The notes beneath the pieces were generated by a model, which made no database searches, was not told the origin of the DNA, and worked only from the letters and a program-made list of their open reading frames with translations. From NCBI GenBank assembly GCA_051011595.1, contig JBPCTQ010000384.1:1-49608 (forward strand): 49,608 bases of DNA. Direction: 5' to 3'. How positions within the stretch are numbered: the stretch's first letter is position 1; every line of letters begins with the position of its first letter. The position numbers and the translations under genes are program-made. This DNA is from JAOUEE01 sp051011595 (GTDB taxonomy: Bacteria; Actinomycetota; Acidimicrobiia; Acidimicrobiales; SHLQ01). This document shows positions 41,729-49,071 of the stretch, one piece after another.

Positions 41729-42508
41729 TCAGTTCATCCGGGCCCGCAGGCGAAGGGCCCGGGCCTCGTGTTCGTCGGCGTGGTCGGGTTCGATGACCAC
41801 GAGCAGGTCGGCGGCGTGAGCGGCCTGATCGAATCGGCCGATGCTGGTCAACAGGTTGGAGGCATCACGCACCAGTCCGGGGGCAACCCCGGGAATACCG
41901 CAGAGCATGCCCAGCACGCGGGCCAGTCGGGAACGGTCGCCGACGCTCATGAACACCATTCGCAGGTTCACGAGCACTCGGGTCAGGATCTCGACGGCCC
42001 CGACCGGGTCGACCATGGCCGGCTCGAACACGGCATCGGCGCCATGGAGCCGGGTGAACAGCGTTTGGCATTGGGCCAACGTGAGCCGGGTGCCTCGCCG
42101 GAATGGATCGAGATACAGGGACTGGTCGACTTGATCCCGGACGAGGAAATGACCGGGCAAACCGATGCCGACGAGTGGGACACCGGATCGACGGCCCACT
42201 TCGATACACAGCACCGAGAGCGAGATGGGGATGCCTCTCCGCCGGTCGAGCACCACGTCGAGATAGGAGTTCCGAGGGTCGTAGTAGTCGTCGGTGTCGC
42301 CCTGGAATCCCAGGTCGTCGAACAGCAGTCGTGTCAGGCCGTCGAGGGTCGGCTCGGGCATGGCTGCGGCCATTTGGTCGAGCCGGTCGAGTTGCTGGGA
42401 CATGTCGACTGGTTCGGATCGGAGTTCGCCGGCGATGGTGAGACAGCCACGGTCGAGTTCGATCGGCGTCGAGGCCACGACGTCGGCGAAGGCTTGGGGT
42501 ACCAGCAC
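41729..42508 (-). CDS. SirB1-like transglutaminase/TPR protein
   Basis: A 259-aa protein of the SirB1 family, with a transglutaminase-like core and a TPR tail. The core includes DPRNSYLDVVLDRRRGIPIS, LSVLCIEVGRRSGVPLVGIG (Cys position) and LPGHFLVRD (His position), giving a likely Cys-His-Asp triad; the tail (190-259) has TPR-like helices. The GTG at 42508 lies 6 nt after a TACCGT box, divergent from the second glycerophosphodiesterase. Its biochemical role is not established. Confidence 0.82.
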   Translation of the reverse strand: MLVPQAFADVVASTPIELDRGCLTIAGELRSEPVDMSQQLDRLDQMAAAMPEPTLDGLTRLLFDDLGFQGDTDDYYDPRNSYLDVVLDRRRGIPISLSVLCIEVGRRSGVPLVGIGLPGHFLVRDQVDQSLYLDPFRRGTRLTLAQCQTLFTRLHGADAVFEPAMVDPVGAVEILTRVLVNLRMVFMSVGDRSRLARVLGMLCGIPGVAPGLVRDASNLLTSIGRFDQAAHAADLLVVIEPDHADEHEARALRLRARMN

Positions 42509-42514
42509 GGGCTC

Positions 42515-42520
42515 ACGGTA
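42515..42520 (-). promoter_or_regulatory. -10 box (TACCGT) for the SirB1-like gene
   Basis: TACCGT on the minus strand is 6 nt before the GTG at 42508, in the divergent region with the 42578 gene. Confidence 0.4.
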
Positions 42521-42565
42521 CCGTCGCCGCTGCACCGCTCCGAGATCGGGGTGGGTGCGGCGCGA

Positions 42566-42571
42566 TAGGTT
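42566..42571 (+). promoter_or_regulatory. -10 box (TAGGTT) for the second glycerophosphodiesterase gene
   Basis: TAGGTT lies 6 nt before the GTG at 42578. With the box at 42515 it forms a compact pair of divergent leaderless promoters. Confidence 0.45.
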
Positions 42572-42577
42572 CCCGGC

Positions 42578-43333
42578 GTGCTGCCCTTTCTCGATCACGA
42601 CGGTCCGCTGGCCTTCGCCCATCGAGGCGGCGCCGGCGACTGGCCCGAGAACACCATGCCCGCGTTCGAGGATGCGGTGGCCATGGGTTACCGCTATCTG
42701 GAAACCGATGTCCATGTGACCCGTGACGGCGTGGTGGTGGCCTTCCACGATGAGTCTCTCGACCGGGTGACCGACCGGCAGGGTCTGATCGCCGAGCACA
42801 CGTGGGCCGAGCTGTCCGACATGCGGGTCGGCGGTGAAGAACCCATCCCCCGGCTCGATGAGCTGCTGGCCAGCTTCCCGGCGGCCCACCTGAACATCGA
42901 CACCAAGTCCGATGCCGTGGTCGATCCGCTGATCGATCTGCTCCGCCGCACCAGCAGCATCGAGCGGGTGTGTATCGGTTCGTTCTCCGAGGAGCGGCTG
43001 TCCCGAGTGCGCGAGGAGCTCGGTCCCGACGTGTGTACCGCCCACGGACCCCGGGCCACCCTGCGATTCGTCCTGCGCAGCCTTCGGGTCCCCGTGTCGG
43101 CAGACACCGCTCCCTGTCTGCAGGTGCCCACCCATTGGCATGGAATCCCGGTCGTCACCGACCGGCTGCTCGAAGTTGCCCACCAGCGGTTGATGCACGT
43201 CCATGTCTGGACCATCGACGATGCCGAATCGATGCATCGGCTGCTCGACCAAGGGGTCGACGGCATCATGACCGATCGGCCGGCGGTGCTGAAGGCGGTG
43301 CTGGAGGAACGCGGCCAGTGGGTGTCGCCCTGA
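42578..43333 (+). CDS. glycerophosphodiester phosphodiesterase family protein (2)
   Basis: A 251-aa GDPD TIM barrel. Catalytic residues: FAHRGGAGDWPENT (first His and Arg, Glu), LETDVHVTRDG (metal Glu/Asp) and VAFHDESLDRVTD (second His). HLNIDTKSDAV holds the later conserved Asp/Lys, and HVWTIDDAESM and GIMTDRPAVL close the barrel. No signal peptide is present. Its 3' end belongs to a duplicated 135-bp segment; the stop codon (43331) once appears to have abutted that of the convergent oxidase gene. Confidence 0.9.
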   Translation: MLPFLDHDGPLAFAHRGGAGDWPENTMPAFEDAVAMGYRYLETDVHVTRDGVVVAFHDESLDRVTDRQGLIAEHTWAELSDMRVGGEEPIPRLDELLASFPAAHLNIDTKSDAVVDPLIDLLRRTSSIERVCIGSFSEERLSRVREELGPDVCTAHGPRATLRFVLRSLRVPVSADTAPCLQVPTHWHGIPVVTDRLLEVAHQRLMHVHVWTIDDAESMHRLLDQGVDGIMTDRPAVLKAVLEERGQWVSP

Positions 43334-43517
43334 TCAGTCGGGCAGCAGCACGCCGGGACTATTTGAGGTTGTGGTCGGCTCGAATACCGATCGAGCCGGA
43401 CGAGGACCGATCGGCCGGCGGTGTTGAAGGCGGTGCTGGAGGAACGTGGTCAGTGGGCGTCGCCCTGATCAGTCGGGCAGCAGCACGCCGGGATTGAGGA
43501 TGTGGTCGGGGTCGAAG
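43270..43517. repeat. 135-bp tandem duplication at the GDPD/oxidase convergent ends
   Basis: 43270-43385 and 43405-43517 are closely similar at 135-bp spacing. Each copy has the GDPD C-terminal coding end, the palindrome TGATCA (which holds the stops of both convergent genes) and the oxidase C-terminal coding end. Only the first copy's GDPD end and the second copy's oxidase end are in use; the other halves are decaying. Confidence 0.85.
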
Positions 43518-44842
43518 GCCGCTTTGATGCGGGCGAAGACGGCCAGTTCCTGCGGTGATCGGTTGCGGTGGAGGTCGTGACGTTTGGCCCGGCCGATGCC
43601 GTGTTCGGCGCTGATCGAACCATCCCGCGCGCTGACGGCGTCGAGCACGGCGGTGTCGATCGCGTCGTCGTCGGGCGCCACGCCCGACACGTTGACGTGG
43701 ATGTTGCCATCGGCGAGGTGTCCGAACACCCAAACCTGCGCATCGGGCCGGACGCGCTGCACGACGACGTCGATCTGATCGAGGAACTCGGCCAGATGGC
43801 GCGCCGGCACGCTGACATCGAGCTTGTGGACCGTCCCCAGACGGGACAGCGCCTCGGTGTGGCCCTCTCGCCAGGCCCAGAGTCGGCTCCGGTCGTGGCT
43901 GGTCGTGGCCACCGCTGCAGCCGCCATGGACGATTCGGTGGCGCATTCGGCCAACACCATCGACAGGGTGGTGACGACCTCAGCACCACCGCGTGCCTCC
44001 ACCAGCAGGGCCGCAGGCCAGCCGGCGAACGGCGGAGGGGTGCCGGTGTGTTCGCCGACCAGAACCAGGCCGTCGGCCCGTACGTATTCGATGGCTGACA
44101 CCGCCGTGTGCCCCGCCAACGCCCCGGCCAAGGCCACGGCGTGGTGATTGTCGGCCACCGGAACAAGGGCCACAGCTGTCTCGGGTGGCCGCGGCACCAG
44201 GCCCAGGCGGACCTCGGTCACGATCGCCAGCGTTCCCTCGCTGCCACAGAGCAGCGATGGGAGGTGATAGCCGGTGTTGTCCTTGGCCAGGCCTCTCATG
44301 TCGCGCAGGATCTCACCAGCGCCGGTCACGCACTCGACCCCGACGACCTGGCGCCGAGTCATGCCGTACCTGATCACGCGAGTGCCACCGGCGTTGGTGG
44401 CCACCGTGCCGCCGATGCTGGCGGTGTCGCGGGCCCCCAGGTCGACGCCGTATTCCCAGCCGGCTGCGTCGGCCCGGCGCTGCACCGCGGCCAGGGTGGC
44501 TCCGGCGCCGGCCTCCAGCTGGCCGTTGTCGACGTCGCCGAGATGGTCGAGCCGGGCGGTCGACAACACGATGCCGGGGCGGGACGGCACCGCACCGCCG
44601 ACCATGCCCGTGTTCCCTCCCTGGGTGTGGATGGCGACACCATGTCGGCGGCCCCAGGCCACCACTGCAGCCACCTCGGCGGTGTCGGACGGTCGGACGA
44701 TTGCATCGGCCGCTCCCCGGAAACGACCCGTCCAATCGACGGTGGCGGTGGCCAACCGATCGGCGTCGCGTATGACGTGACGCGGGCCCACGATCTCCTC
44801 GAGTGAGCCCCCAGGGCCGTTGACGCCGTTCATGGCCGCCAT
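43469..44842 (-). CDS. FAD-binding oxidase/dehydrogenase (GlcD-like)
   Basis: A 457-aa member of the PCMH/vanillyl-alcohol-oxidase FAD family, acting on a 2-hydroxy acid such as glycolate or D-lactate. The FAD-binding domain has HTQGGNTGMVGGAVP, ARDTASIGGTVATNAGGTRV (residues 100-140) and LCGSEGTLAIVTEVRLG. The FAD_oxidase C domain ends with FGHLADGNIHVNV, then EHGIGRAKRHDL and the final AAFDPDHILNPGVLLP block. The ATG at 44842 is preferred; an in-frame ATG lies 10 codons earlier at 44872. Its 3' end lies in the 135-bp duplication. Confidence 0.88.
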   Translation of the reverse strand: MAAMNGVNGPGGSLEEIVGPRHVIRDADRLATATVDWTGRFRGAADAIVRPSDTAEVAAVVAWGRRHGVAIHTQGGNTGMVGGAVPSRPGIVLSTARLDHLGDVDNGQLEAGAGATLAAVQRRADAAGWEYGVDLGARDTASIGGTVATNAGGTRVIRYGMTRRQVVGVECVTGAGEILRDMRGLAKDNTGYHLPSLLCGSEGTLAIVTEVRLGLVPRPPETAVALVPVADNHHAVALAGALAGHTAVSAIEYVRADGLVLVGEHTGTPPPFAGWPAALLVEARGGAEVVTTLSMVLAECATESSMAAAAVATTSHDRSRLWAWREGHTEALSRLGTVHKLDVSVPARHLAEFLDQIDVVVQRVRPDAQVWVFGHLADGNIHVNVSGVAPDDDAIDTAVLDAVSARDGSISAEHGIGRAKRHDLHRNRSPQELAVFARIKAAFDPDHILNPGVLLPD

Positions 44843-44914
44843 CGTGCCATCACGGGCACGACATCGACGCACGAAACCCTCGATACCGGCTCCGGCGGTG
44901 CCGATGGTAGGAGG

Positions 44915-46261
44915 ATGATGTTTCGACGCGCCCGGTGGGCGACGGCGCTACTGGTGTGCGCCCTCTTGAGCACGACGATCACGACGGCGGTCGCCCAGAC
45001 CGACGGCGTGGACGACGATGGCATGCTCGAGGTCGAGGTCCCGCCGATCAACATGGCCGTTTTGGTGCCCCATCTGGGAGAGGATCGGCTGAGTGCCGGC
45101 CTCGAGTTGATGGACCTCGAAGGCGACGCCTACGCCAACGCCCTCGATGCCCTCTGGGCGGCGCTAGTCGAGCGCTCGACGGCGCGAGCGACCATCGACG
45201 TCACCATCGCTCGACTGGTGGAGCTGCGGGCCGACTTCGACCAGGCCAGCCGGGATCGCAGCAGCGAGCAGGCCCACAAGTCGTCGCTGTTGGAATCGTT
45301 GGGCGAGGTGGCCGAGGCCCGAGCCGAGGTCGCGGTCGCCGAGTTCATGGGCGCGGGGTCCGAGGATGAGCTGGGGCTGCGGGTCCTCGATGCCCAGCTC
45401 TCCGCCGATGCCGAAGCCCTCCCGGTGCACAGCAATCTGGCATGGGACGTGCTCGATGACCGTCAGGCCACACTCGACGACCGGCTGGCGGTGACCAGCG
45501 GCACGATCAAGGACCTCACGACCGAGCTCGAGCGGCTCCAGACCGACATCGCCGATCACAGTGCCACCCTCGACCGGGCGCGGCTCACCGACTTCGTTCG
45601 CAGCGGTGAGGTTCCGCAGCTGGCCGAAGAGGTGCTCGTCGCCCGCTGGGGCACCACCGTGGCGGCGGTGGGCCAGCCCCTCGTGGTGGTCGACGCCTAC
45701 GTTCGCGCCGCCCGTCTGGTGGCCGCGGAACAGCCGACCTGCGGTATCGAGTGGTGGATGCTGGCCGGTATCGGCAAGGTCGAGTCAGGGCACGGTACCT
45801 GGGGCGGGAGCACGGTCGACCACAACGGTGACACCAGCGGCACGATCATCGGGCTGGTGCTCAACGGCGAGAACGGCACGGCATCGATTCCGGACAGCGA
45901 CGGCGGCGTCCTCGATGGTGACACCGTGTTCGATCGGGCGGTCGGACCCATGCAGTTCATCCCGTCGTCGTGGCGATTCTTCGGCCGCGACGGCAACGGG
46001 GACGACGTGGCCGACCCGCACAACCTGTACGACGCAGCGGCGGCCGCCGGTGACCTGCTGTGTTGGGTCGACGGGTCGTTGTCGACCGATGCCGGACTGC
46101 GGGCCGCCCTGTTCAGCTACAACCATCACCAGGCGTACGTGGAAGCGGTCCTGCGGGCCGCGGCGCCCTTCCGTGCCGTCGTCATTCCCGACCCTCCCCC
46201 ACCCGAGCCGGCATCGTCTGAACCCGACGTCGGTAGTTACCTGGCGACCCTCATCGACTGA
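44915..46261 (+). CDS. secreted lytic transglycosylase with coiled-coil N-terminal region
   Basis: A 448-aa exported muramidase-type protein that should cleave peptidoglycan glycan strands. A signal peptide (RWATALLVCALLSTTITTAVAQ) is followed by a long helical, charged region (about 40-240) likely to form coiled coils. The SLT/MltB-like domain (about 265-410) has IEWWMLAGIGKVESGHGTWG with the catalytic Glu in VESGH, then GPMQFIPSSWRFFG and LFSYNHHQAYV. A Pro-rich tail ends the protein. AGGAGG sits right against two consecutive ATGs (44915, 44918), so the second is a possible start. Confidence 0.9.
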   Translation: MMFRRARWATALLVCALLSTTITTAVAQTDGVDDDGMLEVEVPPINMAVLVPHLGEDRLSAGLELMDLEGDAYANALDALWAALVERSTARATIDVTIARLVELRADFDQASRDRSSEQAHKSSLLESLGEVAEARAEVAVAEFMGAGSEDELGLRVLDAQLSADAEALPVHSNLAWDVLDDRQATLDDRLAVTSGTIKDLTTELERLQTDIADHSATLDRARLTDFVRSGEVPQLAEEVLVARWGTTVAAVGQPLVVVDAYVRAARLVAAEQPTCGIEWWMLAGIGKVESGHGTWGGSTVDHNGDTSGTIIGLVLNGENGTASIPDSDGGVLDGDTVFDRAVGPMQFIPSSWRFFGRDGNGDDVADPHNLYDAAAAAGDLLCWVDGSLSTDAGLRAALFSYNHHQAYVEAVLRAAAPFRAVVIPDPPPPEPASSEPDVGSYLATLID

Positions 46262-46287
46262 CCGGGCTGTGTACAGACCTGTGTAGA

Positions 46288-46297
46288 TCTCGCGAGA
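46288..46297. promoter_or_regulatory. 10-bp palindrome upstream of the putative RNA gene
   Basis: TCTCGCGAGA is a perfect palindrome about 90 bp before the predicted RNA start. Two direct copies of CTGTGTA lie at 46267 and 46279. These could be operator elements; nothing binds them by proof. Confidence 0.3.
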
Positions 46298-46352
46298 AAA
46301 TGGGGATTTCGCGTCGCCCCTGGGGATAGGCCTGGGGATCTCGCGGAACCGC

Positions 46353-46381
46353 TTGACCTCACCGACGGGAAGGAGCATGGT
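46353..46381 (+). promoter_or_regulatory. -35/-10 promoter for the putative RNA gene
   Basis: TTGACC (46353-46358) is followed by a 17-bp spacer and CATGGT (46376-46381). This is the only pair with good spacing before the structured region and predicts transcription start near 46388. Confidence 0.4.
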
Positions 46382-46387
46382 GGCTCC

Positions 46388-46955
46388 TGCGACGAACGGT
46401 GAAGGTTCACCAACCGGACCGACACACCCGCACGAACGTCAACGGAGGCTCAGGCCGAAGGGGCGAACGAGCTGGGTGAGTGCCTGGAAAGTGAACCGGA
46501 AGCGACGTCGTGCGACCGACAAGCCCGAACCATTCGGTGAGGGTGAGTTGATTCGGACCAGAGGACGTCAACAAGCGTCGAGCCGTGAAGCTTGCTTCGG
46601 GTGAGACGGGAAGGGGCGCCCACTTCGCAGACGGACGAGGATGCAGTCGAGGTCGACGGACCGAGGCACGAAATGGGTCCTCCCCGGCTCGGAGAAAATG
46701 GATCGGCCACTGGCTGCAGCGACGTCGCCGGACGACGTGGACAGCAGCGGTCGAGGCAAACCGACGGGGAGCCACCGGAACAGCTCGGATACAACCACCT
46801 GCAAACGGAGCAGGAGGCGACATCAGGCCATCAGGGGAAACCCGGGATGGTCCGGGGACCGACCGACGGGCCGGACCACCGATGACGGTCAATCAAAGGC
46901 CCCGAGGAGCGCAGCCGGTTCGCCGGTGAGGCTACTCGGGGCCTTTCTCTGTTTT
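46388..46955 (+). ncRNA. putative long structured non-coding RNA
   Basis: The stretch between the transglycosylase and a small zinc-ribbon gene (46262-46995) has no convincing coding frame: stops break all long plus frames, and the possible small frames have codon use unlike the neighbours. It is unusually G/A-rich on the plus strand and dense in hairpins, for example CCGAA-CCA-TTCGG (near 46530), GAAGC-TT-GCTTC (near 46588) and a TGGTCCGG/CCGGACCA stem (near 46848-46878). A promoter-like pair lies in front and a strong terminator behind, giving about 570 nt. It does not match RNase P RNA, tmRNA, SRP RNA or 6S/Ms1 features I know. Confidence 0.5.
46895..46955 (+). terminator. strong intrinsic terminator of the putative RNA gene
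   Basis: GGCCCCGAG (46898-46906) pairs with CTCGGGGCC (46935-46943); inside is a second stem, CCGG-TTCG-CCGG, with a stable UUCG-type tetraloop. TTTCTCTGTTTT follows. An AAA stretch on the other side also lets it serve the minus-strand gene that ends at 46996. Confidence 0.85.
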
Positions 46956-46995
46956 CGCGTCTGCTTGCACCGTCGGGGCCGGTCGTCGGCGACGG

Positions 46996-47184
46996 TCACT
47001 CCTTCAGGGCCACGGCGTTGGGAGTGAAGTTCATCTTCGGTTCGTAGTCGCCGGTGTCGACCGTGCGGGCCTCACCCGTCTGCTGGGCCCGCAGGGTCAT
47101 CCGGCACGTCTCACAGGGCCCGTAGTACTCGGCGGAGGCCGGATCGCCGCAGCGAGGGCACTGGTACTCGATGGGGTCGGACAT
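46996..47184 (-). CDS. small zinc-ribbon protein
   Basis: A 62-aa protein with CPRC and CETC knuckles 13 residues apart, which form a likely zinc ribbon (residues 9-28), and a C-terminal tail ending NFTPNAVALKE. Similar one-domain proteins are common in actinobacteria. The SD is weak (AGGAT 5 nt before the ATG). It converges on the putative RNA gene and would use its terminator from the opposite side. No function is known to me. Confidence 0.75.
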   Translation of the reverse strand: MSDPIEYQCPRCGDPASAEYYGPCETCRMTLRAQQTGEARTVDTGDYEPKMNFTPNAVALKE

Positions 47185-47340
47185 GGGGTGATCCTGTCAT
47201 GGTGCGGCACCGAGGTGGGCCATGGACCGCGTCCGTTGAGTAGGTCGCGAGATCCACAACAAATCCACCTGTCATCCCCTGGTGATGCACAGGCCGGGGA
47301 CCCTACGGTGGGTGTTGTCGATGACCAGGAGGCACCACCC

Positions 47341-47562
47341 GTGGCGACATTCCAGATTCTTCTCCAGAACGGGTCCACCGAAATCATCGACGGTGTCGAC
47401 GGCTACGAACCCGAGGGGCCGATGACCACCTTCTTCAGGAGCGGCTCGAACCGCCAGGTGATCGACTCCTGGAGTGAAAGGGTGGCCAGCGTCCGTACCG
47501 CCGACATCTCGGTGGTGCGCCGCCTGATCCCCGACACCGAGTCGGTGGTGCTCACGGTCTGA
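47341..47562 (+). CDS. conserved small hypothetical protein
   Basis: A 73-aa protein with a beta-rich first half (ATFQILLQNGSTEIIDGVDG) and VRTADISVVRRLIPD near the end. No metal sites or membrane helices are seen. The GTG at 47341 is chosen over longer upstream frames because AGGAGG lies 8 nt before it, and a TACGGT box lies upstream. The next gene follows after 63 bp with its own promoter box. Not recognised. Confidence 0.7.
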   Translation: MATFQILLQNGSTEIIDGVDGYEPEGPMTTFFRSGSNRQVIDSWSERVASVRTADISVVRRLIPDTESVVLTV

Positions 47563-47611
47563 GTGTCGGTCCGGGCCCTCGCCGGGGCGCCGCTCGCGGC
47601 GTCCGGGCACC

Positions 47612-47617
47612 TATCAT
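47612..47617 (+). promoter_or_regulatory. -10 box (TATCAT) for the Glf-like gene
   Basis: TATCAT lies 8 nt before the ATG at 47626, among the boxes nearest to the TATAAT consensus in the window. It probably drives this gene and the acyltransferase that overlaps it. Confidence 0.5.
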
Positions 47618-47625
47618 CCTGAGCG

Positions 47626-49071
47626 ATGCCAACCACCGACGAACTCAAGCCCGTCGTCATCGGCGCCGGCCCGGCCGGCCTGACGGCGGCCTACCAGCTG
47701 ATGAAGGCCGGTGTCCCCTCGACCGTGCTCGAAGCCGACGACGTGGTGGGGGGTATCAGCCGCACCGCCGAGCGCGACGGTTGGCGCTTCGACATCGGTG
47801 GACATCGCTTCTTCACCAAGGTGCAGGCGGTGGAGGATCTCTGGCACGAGATCCTGCCCGACGACGACTTCTTGACCCGGCCTCGAATGAGCCGGATCTT
47901 CTACGACGGCAAGTTCTACGACTACCCGCTGAGGGCCATGAACGCGCTGGGCAACCTCGGTCCCATCGAGGCCATCCGGTGTGTCGGGTCCTACGGCTGG
48001 GCCCGGATCCGGCCTCCGGCCGACACCTCCAGCTTCGAAGGCTGGACGGCATCGCGCTTTGGATGGCGGCTCTATCGCACCTTCTTCAAGACCTACACCG
48101 AGAAGGTGTGGGGGGTACCGGCCGACACCATCCAGGCCGACTTCGCCGCCCAGCGGATCAAGAACCTGTCGCTGTCGAAGGCGATCCTGAACTCGCTGAT
48201 GCCGCGGCGGAACCAGACCGACATCACCAGCCTGATCGAACAGTTCCAGTACCCCAAACACGGCCCCGGCATGATGTGGGAGAAGTGCCACCAGTTGGTC
48301 GTCGACGGTGGCTCCGACGTCGAGTTCCGCCAGCCGGTCACCCGAATCGAACACCACGACGGCGAGGCCCGACGGGTCCACACCTCTGGTCCCGGCGCCC
48401 CGGCCCAGTACGACTGCACCCACGTGATCTCGTCGATGCCGATCCCGCTGCTGGTCAAAGCCATGGATCCACCACCACCCGCCGAAGTACTCAGCGCGGC
48501 CGACGGTCTCGGGTTTCGCGACTTCATCACCGTTGCCCTGGTGGTTCCCGAGTCCGACGGGTTCCCCGACAACTGGATCTACGTCCACGCCCCCGATGTG
48601 AAGGTGGGTCGGATCCAGAACTTCGGCCAGTGGTCCCCCTACATGGTGAAGCAGGGTCGAACCTGCCTGGGTCTCGAGTACTTCGTGAACGAAGGCGACA
48701 AGTACTGGACGATGGCCGACGAGGACCTCATCGAACTGGGCACCCGCGAACTGGCCGAGCTGGAGCTCCTCGATCCCGATCGTGTCGAATCGGGCTACGT
48801 CGTGCGTATGCCCAAGGCCTACCCCATGTACGACGAGCACTACCGCGACAACGTCGACGTGTTGCGCACCTGGCTGGCCGAGAACGTTCCCAACGTGCAC
48901 CCGGTGGGTCGCAACGGCATGCACAAGTACAACAACCAGGATCATTCGATGTACACGGCCATGTTGACGGTGGAGAACATCCTGGGCGCCGACCACGACA
49001 TCTGGGCGGTGAACGTCGAGGAGGAATACCACGAGGAAGCCGCGGCCGAAGGCGCGGCCGCGGAGTCGTGA
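47626..49071 (+). CDS. FAD-dependent oxidoreductase, UDP-galactopyranose mutase-like
   Basis: A 481-aa flavoprotein of the NAD(P)/FAD amine-oxidase superfamily. The dinucleotide-binding loop is VVIGAGPAGLTAAYQLM (residues 10-26). GGHRFFTKVQAVEDLW and TYTEKVWGVPADTIQADFAA are blocks shared with Glf-like and related proteins. The C-terminal part (WLAENVPNVHPVGRNGMHKY, then NQDHSMYTAML) resembles FAD-binding closures of this group. The acidic tail EEEYHEEAAAEGAAAE is unusual. It may edit a sugar nucleotide or lipid-linked glycan since an O-acyltransferase overlaps its end, but the substrate is not known. Confidence 0.82.
   Translation: MPTTDELKPVVIGAGPAGLTAAYQLMKAGVPSTVLEADDVVGGISRTAERDGWRFDIGGHRFFTKVQAVEDLWHEILPDDDFLTRPRMSRIFYDGKFYDYPLRAMNALGNLGPIEAIRCVGSYGWARIRPPADTSSFEGWTASRFGWRLYRTFFKTYTEKVWGVPADTIQADFAAQRIKNLSLSKAILNSLMPRRNQTDITSLIEQFQYPKHGPGMMWEKCHQLVVDGGSDVEFRQPVTRIEHHDGEARRVHTSGPGAPAQYDCTHVISSMPIPLLVKAMDPPPPAEVLSAADGLGFRDFITVALVVPESDGFPDNWIYVHAPDVKVGRIQNFGQWSPYMVKQGRTCLGLEYFVNEGDKYWTMADEDLIELGTRELAELELLDPDRVESGYVVRMPKAYPMYDEHYRDNVDVLRTWLAENVPNVHPVGRNGMHKYNNQDHSMYTAMLTVENILGADHDIWAVNVEEEYHEEAAAEGAAAES

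Noticed and set aside
42970..43497. A 175-codon plus-strand frame with internal repeat
   Set aside because: It is an out-of-frame reading of the second GDPD gene running across the 135-bp duplication; the repeat in it simply mirrors that duplication.
46377..46604. A 75-codon frame starting just after AAGGAG at 46370
   Set aside because: SD spacing is 1 nt, codon third positions are not GC-biased as in neighbouring genes, and the region is better explained as RNA.
46585..46929. A 114-codon plus-strand frame in the RNA region
   Set aside because: Arg/Gly-rich without family similarity, no SD, and it runs into the terminator stem.
46388..46955. RNase P RNA, tmRNA, SRP RNA or group II intron
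   Set aside because: The RNase P conserved segments, the tmRNA tag and tRNA-like ends, the SRP tetraloop domain and an intron domain V are all missing, although GTGCG near 46508 resembles a group II intron start.
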